A model generated the notes under the pieces. That model saw only the letters and a list, made by a program, of their open reading frames with translations. It was not told the DNA's origin and searched no databases. A stretch of 64,000 nucleotides of DNA from Planctomycetota bacterium (lineage in GTDB: Bacteria; Planctomycetota; MHYJ01; JACQXL01; JACQZI01): positions 1-64,000 of the forward strand of contig JACQZI010000007.1 of assembly GCA_016207825.1 (NCBI GenBank), given 5' to 3'. Numbering within the stretch: position 1 is the first letter of the stretch; each line of letters begins with the position of its first letter. Shown piece by piece: positions 1-7,466 of the stretch. A program made the position numbers and the translations under genes.

Positions 1-39
1 GAAAGCTCCTATGTTAACGGCGCGGTGTTTTTTACCCAT
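1..39 (-). CDS. 5' end of an unidentified protein (partial)
   Basis: The start codon is at 39-37 and the gene runs off the window, leaving 13 codons (MGKKHRAVNIGAF). A strong Shine-Dalgarno (AAGGAGG, plus-strand complement about 47-53) lies at normal spacing. A sigma70-type promoter sits at 67-95. The visible residues are too few to identify the product. The start and direction are well supported. Confidence 0.6.
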   Translation of the reverse strand, partial: MGKKHRAVNIGAF

Positions 40-66
40 ATAAATCCTCCTTATTTATTGTTTGAT

Positions 67-95
67 ACTATAACTTTTATTAATCTCTTTGTCAA
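67..95 (-). promoter_or_regulatory. sigma70-type promoter for the partial gene at 1-39
   Basis: Read on the minus strand, TTGACA (95-90) and TATAGT (72-67) are separated by 17 bp. The predicted start near position 60 gives a leader of about 20 nt before the start codon at 39. It separates the partial gene from the transcription unit predicted upstream at 161-311. Confidence 0.65.
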
Positions 96-160
96 GGGCA
101 ATTTCATTTATTGCCAATATTTATTTTTCCTATGCCCAACCCCGACGCCCTGTCGGGATA

Positions 161-311
161 AATAAAAAAGGGCAAGGAACTACTTGCTGGGTTTCGCCTT
201 TCATCCGTCAAGACTCCAAGCGTGACCAGTGTCGCAGCCCCTGCCCAGAAGGCAGAGCCGCACACTTGGAGTGTGTCTCAAATGACGGATGAAAGTACTT
301 TATTTTTACTT
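161..311 (-). ncRNA. candidate structured small RNA of about 150 nt
   Basis: A near-consensus promoter (318-346) predicts transcription from about 311 leftwards. The transcript folds into a long hairpin. An outer stem pairs 285-297 with 198-210 (about 13 bp, CTTTCATCCGTCA with its complement). An inner stem of about 12 bp pairs the ACTCCAAG/CTTGGAGT segments. A terminal hairpin has arms CTCTGCC and GGCAGGG. A short GCAAG/CTTGC hairpin followed by a T6 tract (about 162-185) looks like an intrinsic terminator. The next gene has its own promoter further down, which favours an independent RNA over a leader. I do not recognise 6S, SRP, tmRNA, RNase P or a known riboswitch core. A cis-acting attenuator is the main alternative. 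Confidence 0.5.
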
Positions 312-317
312 AGCCGG

Positions 318-346
318 ATTATATAAGTACAGCCTAAGATTGTCAA
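318..346 (-). promoter_or_regulatory. consensus promoter for the candidate small RNA
   Basis: On the minus strand, perfect TTGACA (346-341) and TATAAT (323-318) hexamers are separated by 17 bp. It is the best-matching promoter in this part of the window. It points away from the convergent 3' end of the gene at 386-3043, so it serves the 161-311 transcript. Confidence 0.7.
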
Positions 347-385
347 CTAAAATATTGGCAGGTAAGAGAAAATAATTGCCTGTCT

Positions 386-3043
386 TTATTTCTCCTCAAC
401 CGTGATAATGTGGTCGACTGCGGTGGTCAGTTCCTCGACCTTTCCGCAGGGCCAGCGGACGGAAACGGAGACCGTGTCTACACCCTCGCCCAACCCGAAG
501 TGCTGGACCAGAGAACTCTGGCAGGTGGTGCCCGTGCCGCCCTGGACTTCGCGGGTGTATTTCGCCTTGCCATTACTTATAGTCACGCGCGCGCCGATGG
601 CGGACCGGTTGCAGTCTTTACCGACCAGTTTCACCTCCAGCCAATGCCGCTCGGGCAAAAGCTGTTTGGTCTCGTTGCGGAAAAGGAAGATACGATATCC
701 CTTTTTATCTTTCTCCTTGTCCAGGACAATTTCCTTTCCTGACACCGCCAAATCCATATCGCCGTCGTTATCAAAATCCGCCCAGGCACAGCCCCAGCCG
801 TCCATCAGTCTGGTGCCGGTAATCCAAGTGGCATCGATAAAGCGCCCGTTCTTTCCCTGCTTATAAAGGAAAGAAGTCAGCCCTTCATAAACGCACGTAA
901 TATATAAGTCAAGCAGACCGTCGTTGTCATAATCGCACCAGGCGGGATTGGAATGGGTTTCCTCGTAACGGATGCCGAGCGGTTGCCTAAAATCGCTGAA
1001 TTTATAATCGGGCGCCCCGCTGTTCTTTAAAAGATAACTCATATTGGAAAACTCCATATATCTCGGATGCGCCAGGTTCCCGACAAAAAGGTCGAGGTTG
1101 CCGTCGTTATTGAAATCGCCGAAATCCGCACCGATGCCGTGCCCAAAATAACCATATTTACCGGCGACGCCTTCCGCGCCGGTTTCGCGGGCGACATTGG
1201 TGAAAGTGCCGTTGCCGTTATTCTTCCATAAGAAATCCGGGTCAAGCCGGTAATTGGCGACAAAGATATCCGGGAAGCCGTCATTATTATAATCGCCCCA
1301 GACCACCCCGCGCCCGCACATCGGCTCAAGCGAAACAGTTCCGGCATCCAGGGTGACATCCCTGAACCATTTGCCCCGGACGTTTTCCAGAAGCCTATCG
1401 GGCGTGCCCATAGAAAGCTGTTTTCCGGGCTTTTCATAATTCGCCATATAAATATCAACAAAGCCGTCGCGGTTATAATCGCCCCAGGCGGCGCCTTCGG
1501 TCAAGGCATTATCGTTGGCTATTTCGAGGTCCGCCGTGATATTCTTAAAAGTCCCGTCCCCGTTATTTTTCCAGGCGACATCGGGCCAGCCGGAGGAAAA
1601 GAAATCCAGCCACCCGTCATTATCGATATCCGCCCAAGCTCCGCCGCCGCAAGCCATATTGATTCCGGCTTTGGCGGCGACATCCTCAAATGTCCCGTCG
1701 CCTTTATTGCGCCATAAATCGCCGCCGTCGACCAGCAAATCCTGGAAGCCATCGTTATCGAAATCCCCCCAGGCAACGCGCCGTCCGCCGGATTTGGCCA
1801 GCCCGGATTTTTCGCTGATATCCACAAAGTAAGCCGTATCGTATCCGGAAGCGAACGCCTGGTAAAAATTCCCGGTCAATTCATCACCGGTCAGTTCGGT
1901 TGCCTGCGTCATCATCTTGGGAAGTATTTCCTTTAACGCCTCATGGACTTCGGGCATATCGCCCCGGCACATCAAAGAACGCGCCATGGCGTTAAGCGCG
2001 TCGCTTAAACGCCCGGTCGCCTGGTAAACCCTGCCGAGGTGGTACCACAAGACATCATTAAAATCGTTTGATTCCAATCCGCGTTTCAAGACCTGCTCGG
2101 CCTTTGCGTAATCACCGGACTTATAATACACCCACCCCAAAGCGTCGTAAGCCTGGTACAACATCACGGCATCCTTGTATTGCCATTCATCATACCATGA
2201 AGGCTTGGGGGTTTTATCGTTTTTTATAAGCCGGACGCACTCCTCGGCCCATTCCATCGCCTGCGGCAAATCTATATCCATTTCCGCATGAACACGGCTT
2301 GACATATAAAAAGCCATCGGGTCTTGCGGGCATGAAGCAATCCATTGCCGGCAGAGCGATTCCACCTTGGTTTTAATCTTAACGTCTCTCCAATAATAAG
2401 TAAGCGCGATGCGGTAAGCGGTGCCGGTCATTTTGTGATGGGGAAACTCTTTGACGAATATCTCGCAAAGCGGCGCCCGCTTTGAGAGCTCCGGGCTGAC
2501 TCCAAGAATCCGCTCAAAGCTTTCCTGTCCGACATCATCCAGTTCCTTGCTTTTCGGGTAGGAAGAAATAAGCAGCTTTTTCATCTCGTCCGCTTTTGGG
2601 TAATCCTCCAGCTCCATAAAAACCATAAAAGCCATGCTGTATAATTTATCGCCGGGCGAATCCGTCTTGAGAAGCGATTCCAGCTTGGCTTTAACCTGTT
2701 TTTTGCGGTTTTCTTTTGATGCATCATCTTCGGCAACCGCCAGCATGGTATTCCAGAGCCCGTAATACGCCTCGTAGCAATCCGGGTGCTGGGCAATGAT
2801 TGCGTTAAACCAGTTGATTGCATCCTCATTTTTCTCTATCCGGCGGTAAAGCCAGGCGATTTTCAGCTTGATTTCCGAATCGCGCGGCTTTGATTCCAAG
2901 GCCGATTGATAATGCATCAAAGCCCTTTGATGCTCCCGGAGATTCGCCATCTCGTCGCCGTTTTTGACCTCCTCTTTAGCGAACTCCAGATAACTGCAGC
3001 CGGCAATGATAAATATGCTTAAGGATAAAAATATTTTATACAT
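386..3043 (-). CDS. TPR / FG-GAP (VCBS) / UnbV-ASPIC lipoprotein, CRTAC1-like
   Basis: An 885-residue surface or periplasmic protein. Residues 1-16 form a lipoprotein signal with lipobox I-A-G-C. Residues about 30-400 are tetratricopeptide-like repeats. Residues about 420-790 carry FG-GAP/VCBS repeats with the recurring calcium-loop pattern D-x-D-N-D-G (for example WGDFDNDGFQDLLVDGG). The C-terminus (about 800-885) matches the UnbV/ASPIC module (IGARVTISNG, VQGGTGTTCQSS, FGLGEGVDTVSVSVRWP). The family is generally extracellular and linked to adhesion or carbohydrate binding; the substrate is unknown. The start has a good Shine-Dalgarno (GGAGATAG) inside the 3' end of mtnA and overlaps it by 8 bp, so the pair is probably translationally coupled. 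Confidence 0.85.
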   Translation of the reverse strand: MYKIFLSLSIFIIAGCSYLEFAKEEVKNGDEMANLREHQRALMHYQSALESKPRDSEIKLKIAWLYRRIEKNEDAINWFNAIIAQHPDCYEAYYGLWNTMLAVAEDDASKENRKKQVKAKLESLLKTDSPGDKLYSMAFMVFMELEDYPKADEMKKLLISSYPKSKELDDVGQESFERILGVSPELSKRAPLCEIFVKEFPHHKMTGTAYRIALTYYWRDVKIKTKVESLCRQWIASCPQDPMAFYMSSRVHAEMDIDLPQAMEWAEECVRLIKNDKTPKPSWYDEWQYKDAVMLYQAYDALGWVYYKSGDYAKAEQVLKRGLESNDFNDVLWYHLGRVYQATGRLSDALNAMARSLMCRGDMPEVHEALKEILPKMMTQATELTGDELTGNFYQAFASGYDTAYFVDISEKSGLAKSGGRRVAWGDFDNDGFQDLLVDGGDLWRNKGDGTFEDVAAKAGINMACGGGAWADIDNDGWLDFFSSGWPDVAWKNNGDGTFKNITADLEIANDNALTEGAAWGDYNRDGFVDIYMANYEKPGKQLSMGTPDRLLENVRGKWFRDVTLDAGTVSLEPMCGRGVVWGDYNNDGFPDIFVANYRLDPDFLWKNNGNGTFTNVARETGAEGVAGKYGYFGHGIGADFGDFNNDGNLDLFVGNLAHPRYMEFSNMSYLLKNSGAPDYKFSDFRQPLGIRYEETHSNPAWCDYDNDGLLDLYITCVYEGLTSFLYKQGKNGRFIDATWITGTRLMDGWGCAWADFDNDGDMDLAVSGKEIVLDKEKDKKGYRIFLFRNETKQLLPERHWLEVKLVGKDCNRSAIGARVTISNGKAKYTREVQGGTGTTCQSSLVQHFGLGEGVDTVSVSVRWPCGKVEELTTAVDHIITVEEK

Positions 3044-4079
3044 GAACTATCTCCTTATATAAATGGGACGGGGTGATTATGCCCTTTTCCGTTATAAAGC
3101 CTTTAATAAATTCGGATGGAGTAACATCAAACGCCGGGTTGTAAGCCGGCACGCCTTTGGCGGCGACGGGTTTTCCGGCAATGCAAGTGACCTCCGTTTC
3201 CGGGCGGAATTCTATGGGTATTTCTTTGCCTGTTCTCAGCTTGAAATCAAAGGTGGATAAAGGCGCGGCAACATAAAAAGGAATACGATGATGATGAGCC
3301 ATAAGCGCAACCTGATAAGTCCCTATTTTATTGGCGGTATCACCGTTTGCGGTTATGCGGTCCGCGCCGGTTACAACCAGTTTTATCTTTCTTTCAGACA
3401 TCAATTTCCCTATCATATTATCGCATAACAAAATCACATCTAATTTATTCTGCTTCAATTCCCAGGCTGTAAGCCGGGCGCCTTGTAAAAGAGGTCGTGT
3501 TTCCGGTACATACACCTTAAATTTCCTGCCTTCTTTCTTAGCCTGATAAAACACCGCCAGCGCCGTACCGCTTCCGGCGGTTGCCAGCAAACCGGCATTG
3601 CAATATGTAAGGACTCCCATTCCATTCCTGATTAATCCGGAACCGCTTTTACCTATTTTATCACAGGTAACAATATCTTCACGGTGTATGGCTTTGGCTT
3701 CCAGCAATATTTGTTTCTTTATTTCGCTGACTGATGAACTATTCAGCTTATGGACTGATGAACTGATTCTATTGACCGCCCAGGCCAGGTTAACCGCCGT
3801 GGGTCTGGCAGAGATGAGCTTTTGCGCTATTATTTCCAGTCTTTTAAGAAATTCTCCCGGTGTTTTCGCCTTAATACACCGGGCACCCAGATACAAACCG
3901 TATCCGGCAGCTACGCCGATGGCCGGCGCACCGCGCACCGCTAAAGCTTGTATTGCCCGGTAAACTATATCCGTATTTTTACAGATTATATACCTGACTT
4001 TATGCGGAAGCAGGGTCTGATCAAGCAACTTTAAATACCCGTTTTCCCCTTTAATCCATTCCAGAGATTTAACTTTCAT
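3036..4079 (-). CDS. mtnA: S-methyl-5-thioribose-1-phosphate isomerase
   Basis: A 347-residue protein matching the eIF-2B-alpha-like MtnA family, which isomerises methylthioribose-1-phosphate to methylthioribulose-1-phosphate in the methionine salvage pathway. The family's catalytic cysteine and aspartate are at C160 (TYCNAGLLATAGSG) and D240 (TGADRITANGDTANKIGTY). The substrate-binding stretch RGAPAIG (49-55) and ETRPLLQGARLTAWEL are intact. Length is standard. No other mtn gene is visible in the window. It leads a two-gene unit with the lipoprotein at 386-3043. Confidence 0.93.
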   Translation of the reverse strand: MKVKSLEWIKGENGYLKLLDQTLLPHKVRYIICKNTDIVYRAIQALAVRGAPAIGVAAGYGLYLGARCIKAKTPGEFLKRLEIIAQKLISARPTAVNLAWAVNRISSSVHKLNSSSVSEIKKQILLEAKAIHREDIVTCDKIGKSGSGLIRNGMGVLTYCNAGLLATAGSGTALAVFYQAKKEGRKFKVYVPETRPLLQGARLTAWELKQNKLDVILLCDNMIGKLMSERKIKLVVTGADRITANGDTANKIGTYQVALMAHHHRIPFYVAAPLSTFDFKLRTGKEIPIEFRPETEVTCIAGKPVAAKGVPAYNPAFDVTPSEFIKGFITEKGIITPSHLYKEIVHV

Positions 4080-4110
4080 AAAATCAATAAAATCATTACA
4101 CGATAACTTT

Positions 4111-4150
4111 AATGTGATTTTTAGTCGTTAGGGCTATAGTCCTATACCAT
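4111..4150 (-). repeat. 40-bp dispersed repeat, copy 1 (upstream of mtnA)
   Basis: This 40-bp segment is about 80% identical to 11885-11924, and most differences are transitions. It holds an imperfect dyad (AGGACTATAGCCCT). It lies 32-71 bp upstream of the mtnA start, just after the predicted transcription start. The other copy lies upstream of lysC in the same orientation. Confidence 0.6.
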
Positions 4151-4156
4151 AAATCA

Positions 4157-4185
4157 TTATTATCCTAATCGGTCTAAAGTTTCAA
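4157..4185 (-). promoter_or_regulatory. candidate promoter for mtnA
   Basis: On the minus strand TTGAAA (4185-4180) and TAATAA (4162-4157) are 17 bp apart. The predicted start near 4150 coincides with the edge of the 40-bp repeat, so the repeat would form the first 40 nt of the transcript. Confidence 0.45.
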
Positions 4186-4196
4186 GTAAAATCAAC

Positions 4197-4277
4197 CCCA
4201 TTAGAAATCACGAATAAGCAAAGATTACGCCTTGGTCATTCCATAATCAGTATTATAAGTGCGGATTTCTAACGGGG
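4197..4277. repeat. 14-bp inverted repeat in the mtnA-gspD intergenic region
   Basis: CCCCATTAGAAATC at 4197-4210 is complementary, with one mismatch, to GATTTCTAACGGGG at 4264-4277. The pair sits between divergent genes, upstream of the gspD promoter. It could be an operator-like dyad or a decayed small element. No open frame lies between the arms. Confidence 0.5.
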
Positions 4278-4307
4278 TAAACCGATAATATTAATAAGGA
4301 ATAACTA

Positions 4308-4335
4308 TTGACATTTGAGGGTTTCTTTCTATAAT
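4308..4335 (+). promoter_or_regulatory. sigma70-type promoter for the gspD unit
   Basis: TTGACA (4308-4313) and TATAAT (4330-4335) are separated by 16 bp. Transcription would begin near 4342, leaving about 44 nt before the preferred gspD start at 4386. Confidence 0.7.
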
Positions 4336-4385
4336 ATTACATATTATGGGGTAGTTATATGAAATATATAGGGTTAGGGGGAAAA

Positions 4386-6239
4386 ATGAGTAAATTGTTA
4401 TGCGTGGGTTTTCTTTCATTGCTCTTATGCCCGATTATGGTTATTTTTACAGGCGCCCAGGAAAAGCAGCCGCCTACTTCGGATGAAGGGGTAACCATGG
4501 TAGTGGAAGGGGCAAAACTGAGCTCTTTGCTTGAATATATCGCCCGAAGAGAAAATAAACCGCTGGTCTATGATGACCGTTTCCCCAAGGATTTGCCTAT
4601 CAACATTATATCGCCGAAAGGGGTAACCATTCCCCCTGACAGGCTACCGGACGTCATCGAATCCATTTTAAGAATGAAAGGATTCACTCTTATCACCACC
4701 GGGCCGGTTATCAAGGTGATCCCTGCCGCAGAAGCAAAAGAACACCCCACCGTAATCACTAGCGCGGATGACATAAACAAAGCCGAATGGGCAGATCGGA
4801 TTGTCACCCAGATTATCCCGCTTAAATTCGCCAAAGCGCCTACGATGGTAAATCTATTGGTCCAACTAAAAAGTAAGGAAGGCAATATAATACCGGATAC
4901 CGACACCAACTCTTTAATTATTACTGAATATGCTTCCAACATCAGGAAACTGAATACCGTTATCAAACAGCTTGATGAAGAACCGGCTGAATATAAAAGC
5001 ACCACAAAACAACTGAAGTTCGCTTCCGCCGCAACAATGCGTGCTACCCTTACCGAATACCTTAATATAATGCAAGCAACCCGCCCGCAGAAGAATATAA
5101 CAAGAAGGCCTTTTATCTATGCTGATGACAGAACTAATTCAATTGTCATTGTTGCTATAGAAGAAGACTTAAAACAACTAAGCGGTTTGATAGACACATT
5201 TGACACGGAAACGGGCAAAAAAGAAACAAGTGTTTACACTTACAAACTGTCAAATATCAATGTCGAAGATGCGGCAAAAATACTGGAATCTATTTTTGTA
5301 AAGCAAATAACGGCTATGCCCGCTTCTGTCAAAAAGCCTGAATTATCCATCACAACGGAAAAATCAACCAATGCACTCATTATCAACACCGCCCCTCTAA
5401 TATATGCCGAAATAGAAAAACTCCTGAAAGAACTGGATGTCAAAAAGATACAGGTGTTAATAGAGGCGGCAATTGTAGAGCTTAACATGGAAAAAATGGT
5501 GGAACTCGGCATTGAATTAGCCACGGCGACAAACCCCACGGACAACGGAACCGGTTTCGGGGGGACGACTTTTGGGATGTCCACCACGACCACTGACGGG
5601 AAAATACCGCTTCAATCCGACCTCGGAGGCTTGACACTCGGCATCTGGAAAGGAAGCAACGGCAATATCCCATTCCTTTTACAAGCCGCCCAGAAAGACG
5701 GCGGGATAGATGTCAAAGCCGCTCCCAGATTGCTTACCAACGATAATTCCGCCGCTTCGATCAATATCTCCGACCAAATTCCCTATGACCAAAAAACAGT
5801 AGGACCGGACGGTACGGTAACAGGCATCACTTTCGGCGGATACCAGACAGCCGGCATTGAGTTAAAAATCACCCCTCATATAAGCGAGGATAATTATTTG
5901 CGCCTCGAGCTGGAACAGAAAGTTGGACAATTCTTTGACAGCGCCTATTCAGAAACCAGGCCATCTATAACAGACCGGACCGCCAAGACAACCGTAACCG
6001 TCCCAGACCGCCAAACTGTAGTAATCGGAGGGTTAACCAGGGATAATAAGATTAAAACAGTATCTAAAATCCCGCTATTAGGTGATATCCCTTTGCTCGG
6101 GTTATTATTTAGAAAGACCAAAGATGAGGTAAGAAAAACAAATATTTGTATCTTCATCAGCCCGAAAATCATGCGCCAGTTTTCCGAATTAGTGGAAGAA
6201 ACTGAATGCCAGGATAAAGAAATAAGAGAACAAAAATAA
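4386..6239 (+). CDS. gspD: type II secretion system secretin, GspD family
   Basis: A 617-residue outer-membrane secretin, the pore of a type II (or type IV pilus-like) secretion machine. A signal peptide is followed by an N0-like domain (residues about 35-110), N1/N2-like repeats and the C-terminal secretin domain with the signature VPDRQTVVIGGLTRDN, KIPLLGDIPLLGLLFR and a closing NICIFISPKIM. I prefer ATG 4386 over the in-frame ATG at 4359: it has an AGGGGGA ribosome site and leaves a normal signal peptide (MSKLLCVGFLSLLLCP). The downstream gene looks like the inner-membrane GspC partner. No other gsp gene is visible, so the rest of the machine must lie elsewhere. Confidence 0.88.
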   Translation: MSKLLCVGFLSLLLCPIMVIFTGAQEKQPPTSDEGVTMVVEGAKLSSLLEYIARRENKPLVYDDRFPKDLPINIISPKGVTIPPDRLPDVIESILRMKGFTLITTGPVIKVIPAAEAKEHPTVITSADDINKAEWADRIVTQIIPLKFAKAPTMVNLLVQLKSKEGNIIPDTDTNSLIITEYASNIRKLNTVIKQLDEEPAEYKSTTKQLKFASAATMRATLTEYLNIMQATRPQKNITRRPFIYADDRTNSIVIVAIEEDLKQLSGLIDTFDTETGKKETSVYTYKLSNINVEDAAKILESIFVKQITAMPASVKKPELSITTEKSTNALIINTAPLIYAEIEKLLKELDVKKIQVLIEAAIVELNMEKMVELGIELATATNPTDNGTGFGGTTFGMSTTTTDGKIPLQSDLGGLTLGIWKGSNGNIPFLLQAAQKDGGIDVKAAPRLLTNDNSAASINISDQIPYDQKTVGPDGTVTGITFGGYQTAGIELKITPHISEDNYLRLELEQKVGQFFDSAYSETRPSITDRTAKTTVTVPDRQTVVIGGLTRDNKIKTVSKIPLLGDIPLLGLLFRKTKDEVRKTNICIFISPKIMRQFSELVEETECQDKEIREQK

Positions 6240-6250
6240 TATTTAAATTT

Positions 6251-7330
6251 ATGGTTTCCAACAGATTACTTCCCAAAATAAACTGGATTTTCCTGGTATT
6301 GGCAATAGGAACCCTAATATTCGGAATAACATCTCTTGGCTCGGGCAATAACCCCCAAAACCTAGAGGTAAGAACCCCGACCGGCCTAGAAACGGACAAC
6401 AACCCCAGCAGCACCAAACCGCTTGATTTTTATAAGAATATAATTTCCAACAGGAATATTTTCAGCCGGACCCCGGACCTGCCGCAAACCAAACCTGAAC
6501 CGGAAAAACTTTTCCTGTTAAAAGGGATCATCTTTGACCCTAAAAACAAACTTCTTTGTTCGGCTATTATTAATTATCTCCCTCTTAACAAAGAGAAACC
6601 TTATTATGAAGAGGATGATATCTACGGCTGGAGCGTTAAACTGATAGAGAAAAGCAAAGTAATCCTGATTAATACCAGGACGAGAGAAGAATTGATATTA
6701 ACTACGGCCTCGGATACTTTGGCCTCCGGATCAGGCAGCGGTAACACGCCTACCCCACTTAAACCAGAAGAATACAAAAGCTATCCGATAGACAGGGAAA
6801 AACTTTCCAAGATGCCGATGGAGCAGATAAAACAAGAAATAAAAACGATGCTGAAAGACTTGCCTCCGGAATTTATTTATGAGAAGATCGAAGAATTTAC
6901 CGGCATCACCAAAACGGAAATCACACCAAATATAAAACTAGACGATTATGCCACCAACCTTTTCATGATAAGCCAGGGCGGCACTGTTCCCGGTGACGGG
7001 GAAAAAATAGTTTTCGGCGCACAGGTAAATCCGGACAATACCCCTCTAAACCAGTCAACTAATTTCAAAACCACCGACACCCGCATATACGCTTCATTCC
7101 CTAACCAGGGCGGGCTTGCCGGATTATCCAAAGTCATTGTCCGCTGGAGCAATACGACCGACGGGACTATCGCCTACCTAGGCACTAAACCGATTAATCC
7201 GAATAGCACCCATAATTACGTATACGTTGAAAAGAGAAAAGGCTGGGCAAAAGGAATTTATCTCGTAGAGTTATTCAAGGTTGACACAACCGAAAAAATC
7301 GCCCTGGGAAGATTTGAAATAAAAGATTAA
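6251..7330 (+). CDS. GspC-like inner-membrane secretion protein
   Basis: A 359-residue protein starting 12 bp after gspD. One transmembrane helix (residues about 11-31, IFLVLAIGTLIFGITSLG) is followed by a Pro/Asn-rich linker. A domain at about 85-155 (LFLLKGIIFDPKNKLLCSAI ... DDIYGWSVKLIEKSKVILIN) resembles the homology region of GspC/PilP proteins, which docks on the secretin N0 domain. The remaining 200 residues include a C-terminal beta-rich part I do not recognise. The GspC assignment rests on topology, position and the short homology-region pattern, so it is an inference. No clear Shine-Dalgarno is seen, which fits coupling to gspD. Confidence 0.6.
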   Translation: MVSNRLLPKINWIFLVLAIGTLIFGITSLGSGNNPQNLEVRTPTGLETDNNPSSTKPLDFYKNIISNRNIFSRTPDLPQTKPEPEKLFLLKGIIFDPKNKLLCSAIINYLPLNKEKPYYEEDDIYGWSVKLIEKSKVILINTRTREELILTTASDTLASGSGSGNTPTPLKPEEYKSYPIDREKLSKMPMEQIKQEIKTMLKDLPPEFIYEKIEEFTGITKTEITPNIKLDDYATNLFMISQGGTVPGDGEKIVFGAQVNPDNTPLNQSTNFKTTDTRIYASFPNQGGLAGLSKVIVRWSNTTDGTIAYLGTKPINPNSTHNYVYVEKRKGWAKGIYLVELFKVDTTEKIALGRFEIKD

Positions 7331-7382
7331 TCGAACTTCACCCCTTCATCCTAAAAACCATTTATACGGTAAATGAATTACC

Positions 7383-7410
7383 TTGACCGCGTGCTGTTTA
7401 CCGCTATAAT
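7383..7410 (+). promoter_or_regulatory. promoter for leuS
   Basis: TTGACC (7383-7388) and TATAAT (7405-7410) are 16 bp apart, with a predicted start near 7417. A short hairpin (CATTTA/TAAATG) lies just upstream. Confidence 0.6.
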
Positions 7411-7466
7411 ATGCCGATAATATATTTTGTACCTAGTGCCCACAGCATAAGAGAAAAAATAATCAA

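Noticed and set aside
89-292. Rightward 67-codon open frame
   Set aside because: It lies antisense to the candidate small RNA hairpin, has no ribosome site and shows no protein-like pattern; the frame is a product of the palindrome.
161-311. 6S RNA, SRP RNA, tmRNA, RNase P RNA or a known riboswitch
   Set aside because: None of the conserved cores I know (GGAAGGAAGC-type SRP loop, tmRNA ends, cobalamin, TPP or c-di-GMP motifs) is visible. A covariance search would be needed to be certain.
1039-1461. Leftward second-frame protein of 140 codons within the FG-GAP gene
   Set aside because: It is a shadow of the repetitive calcium-loop coding sequence; the main frame has clear domains over the whole span.
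7369-7380. Terminator after the GspC-like gene (CATTTA/TAAATG)
   Set aside because: The stem is short and AT-only, and no T tract follows; it lies just before the leuS promoter.
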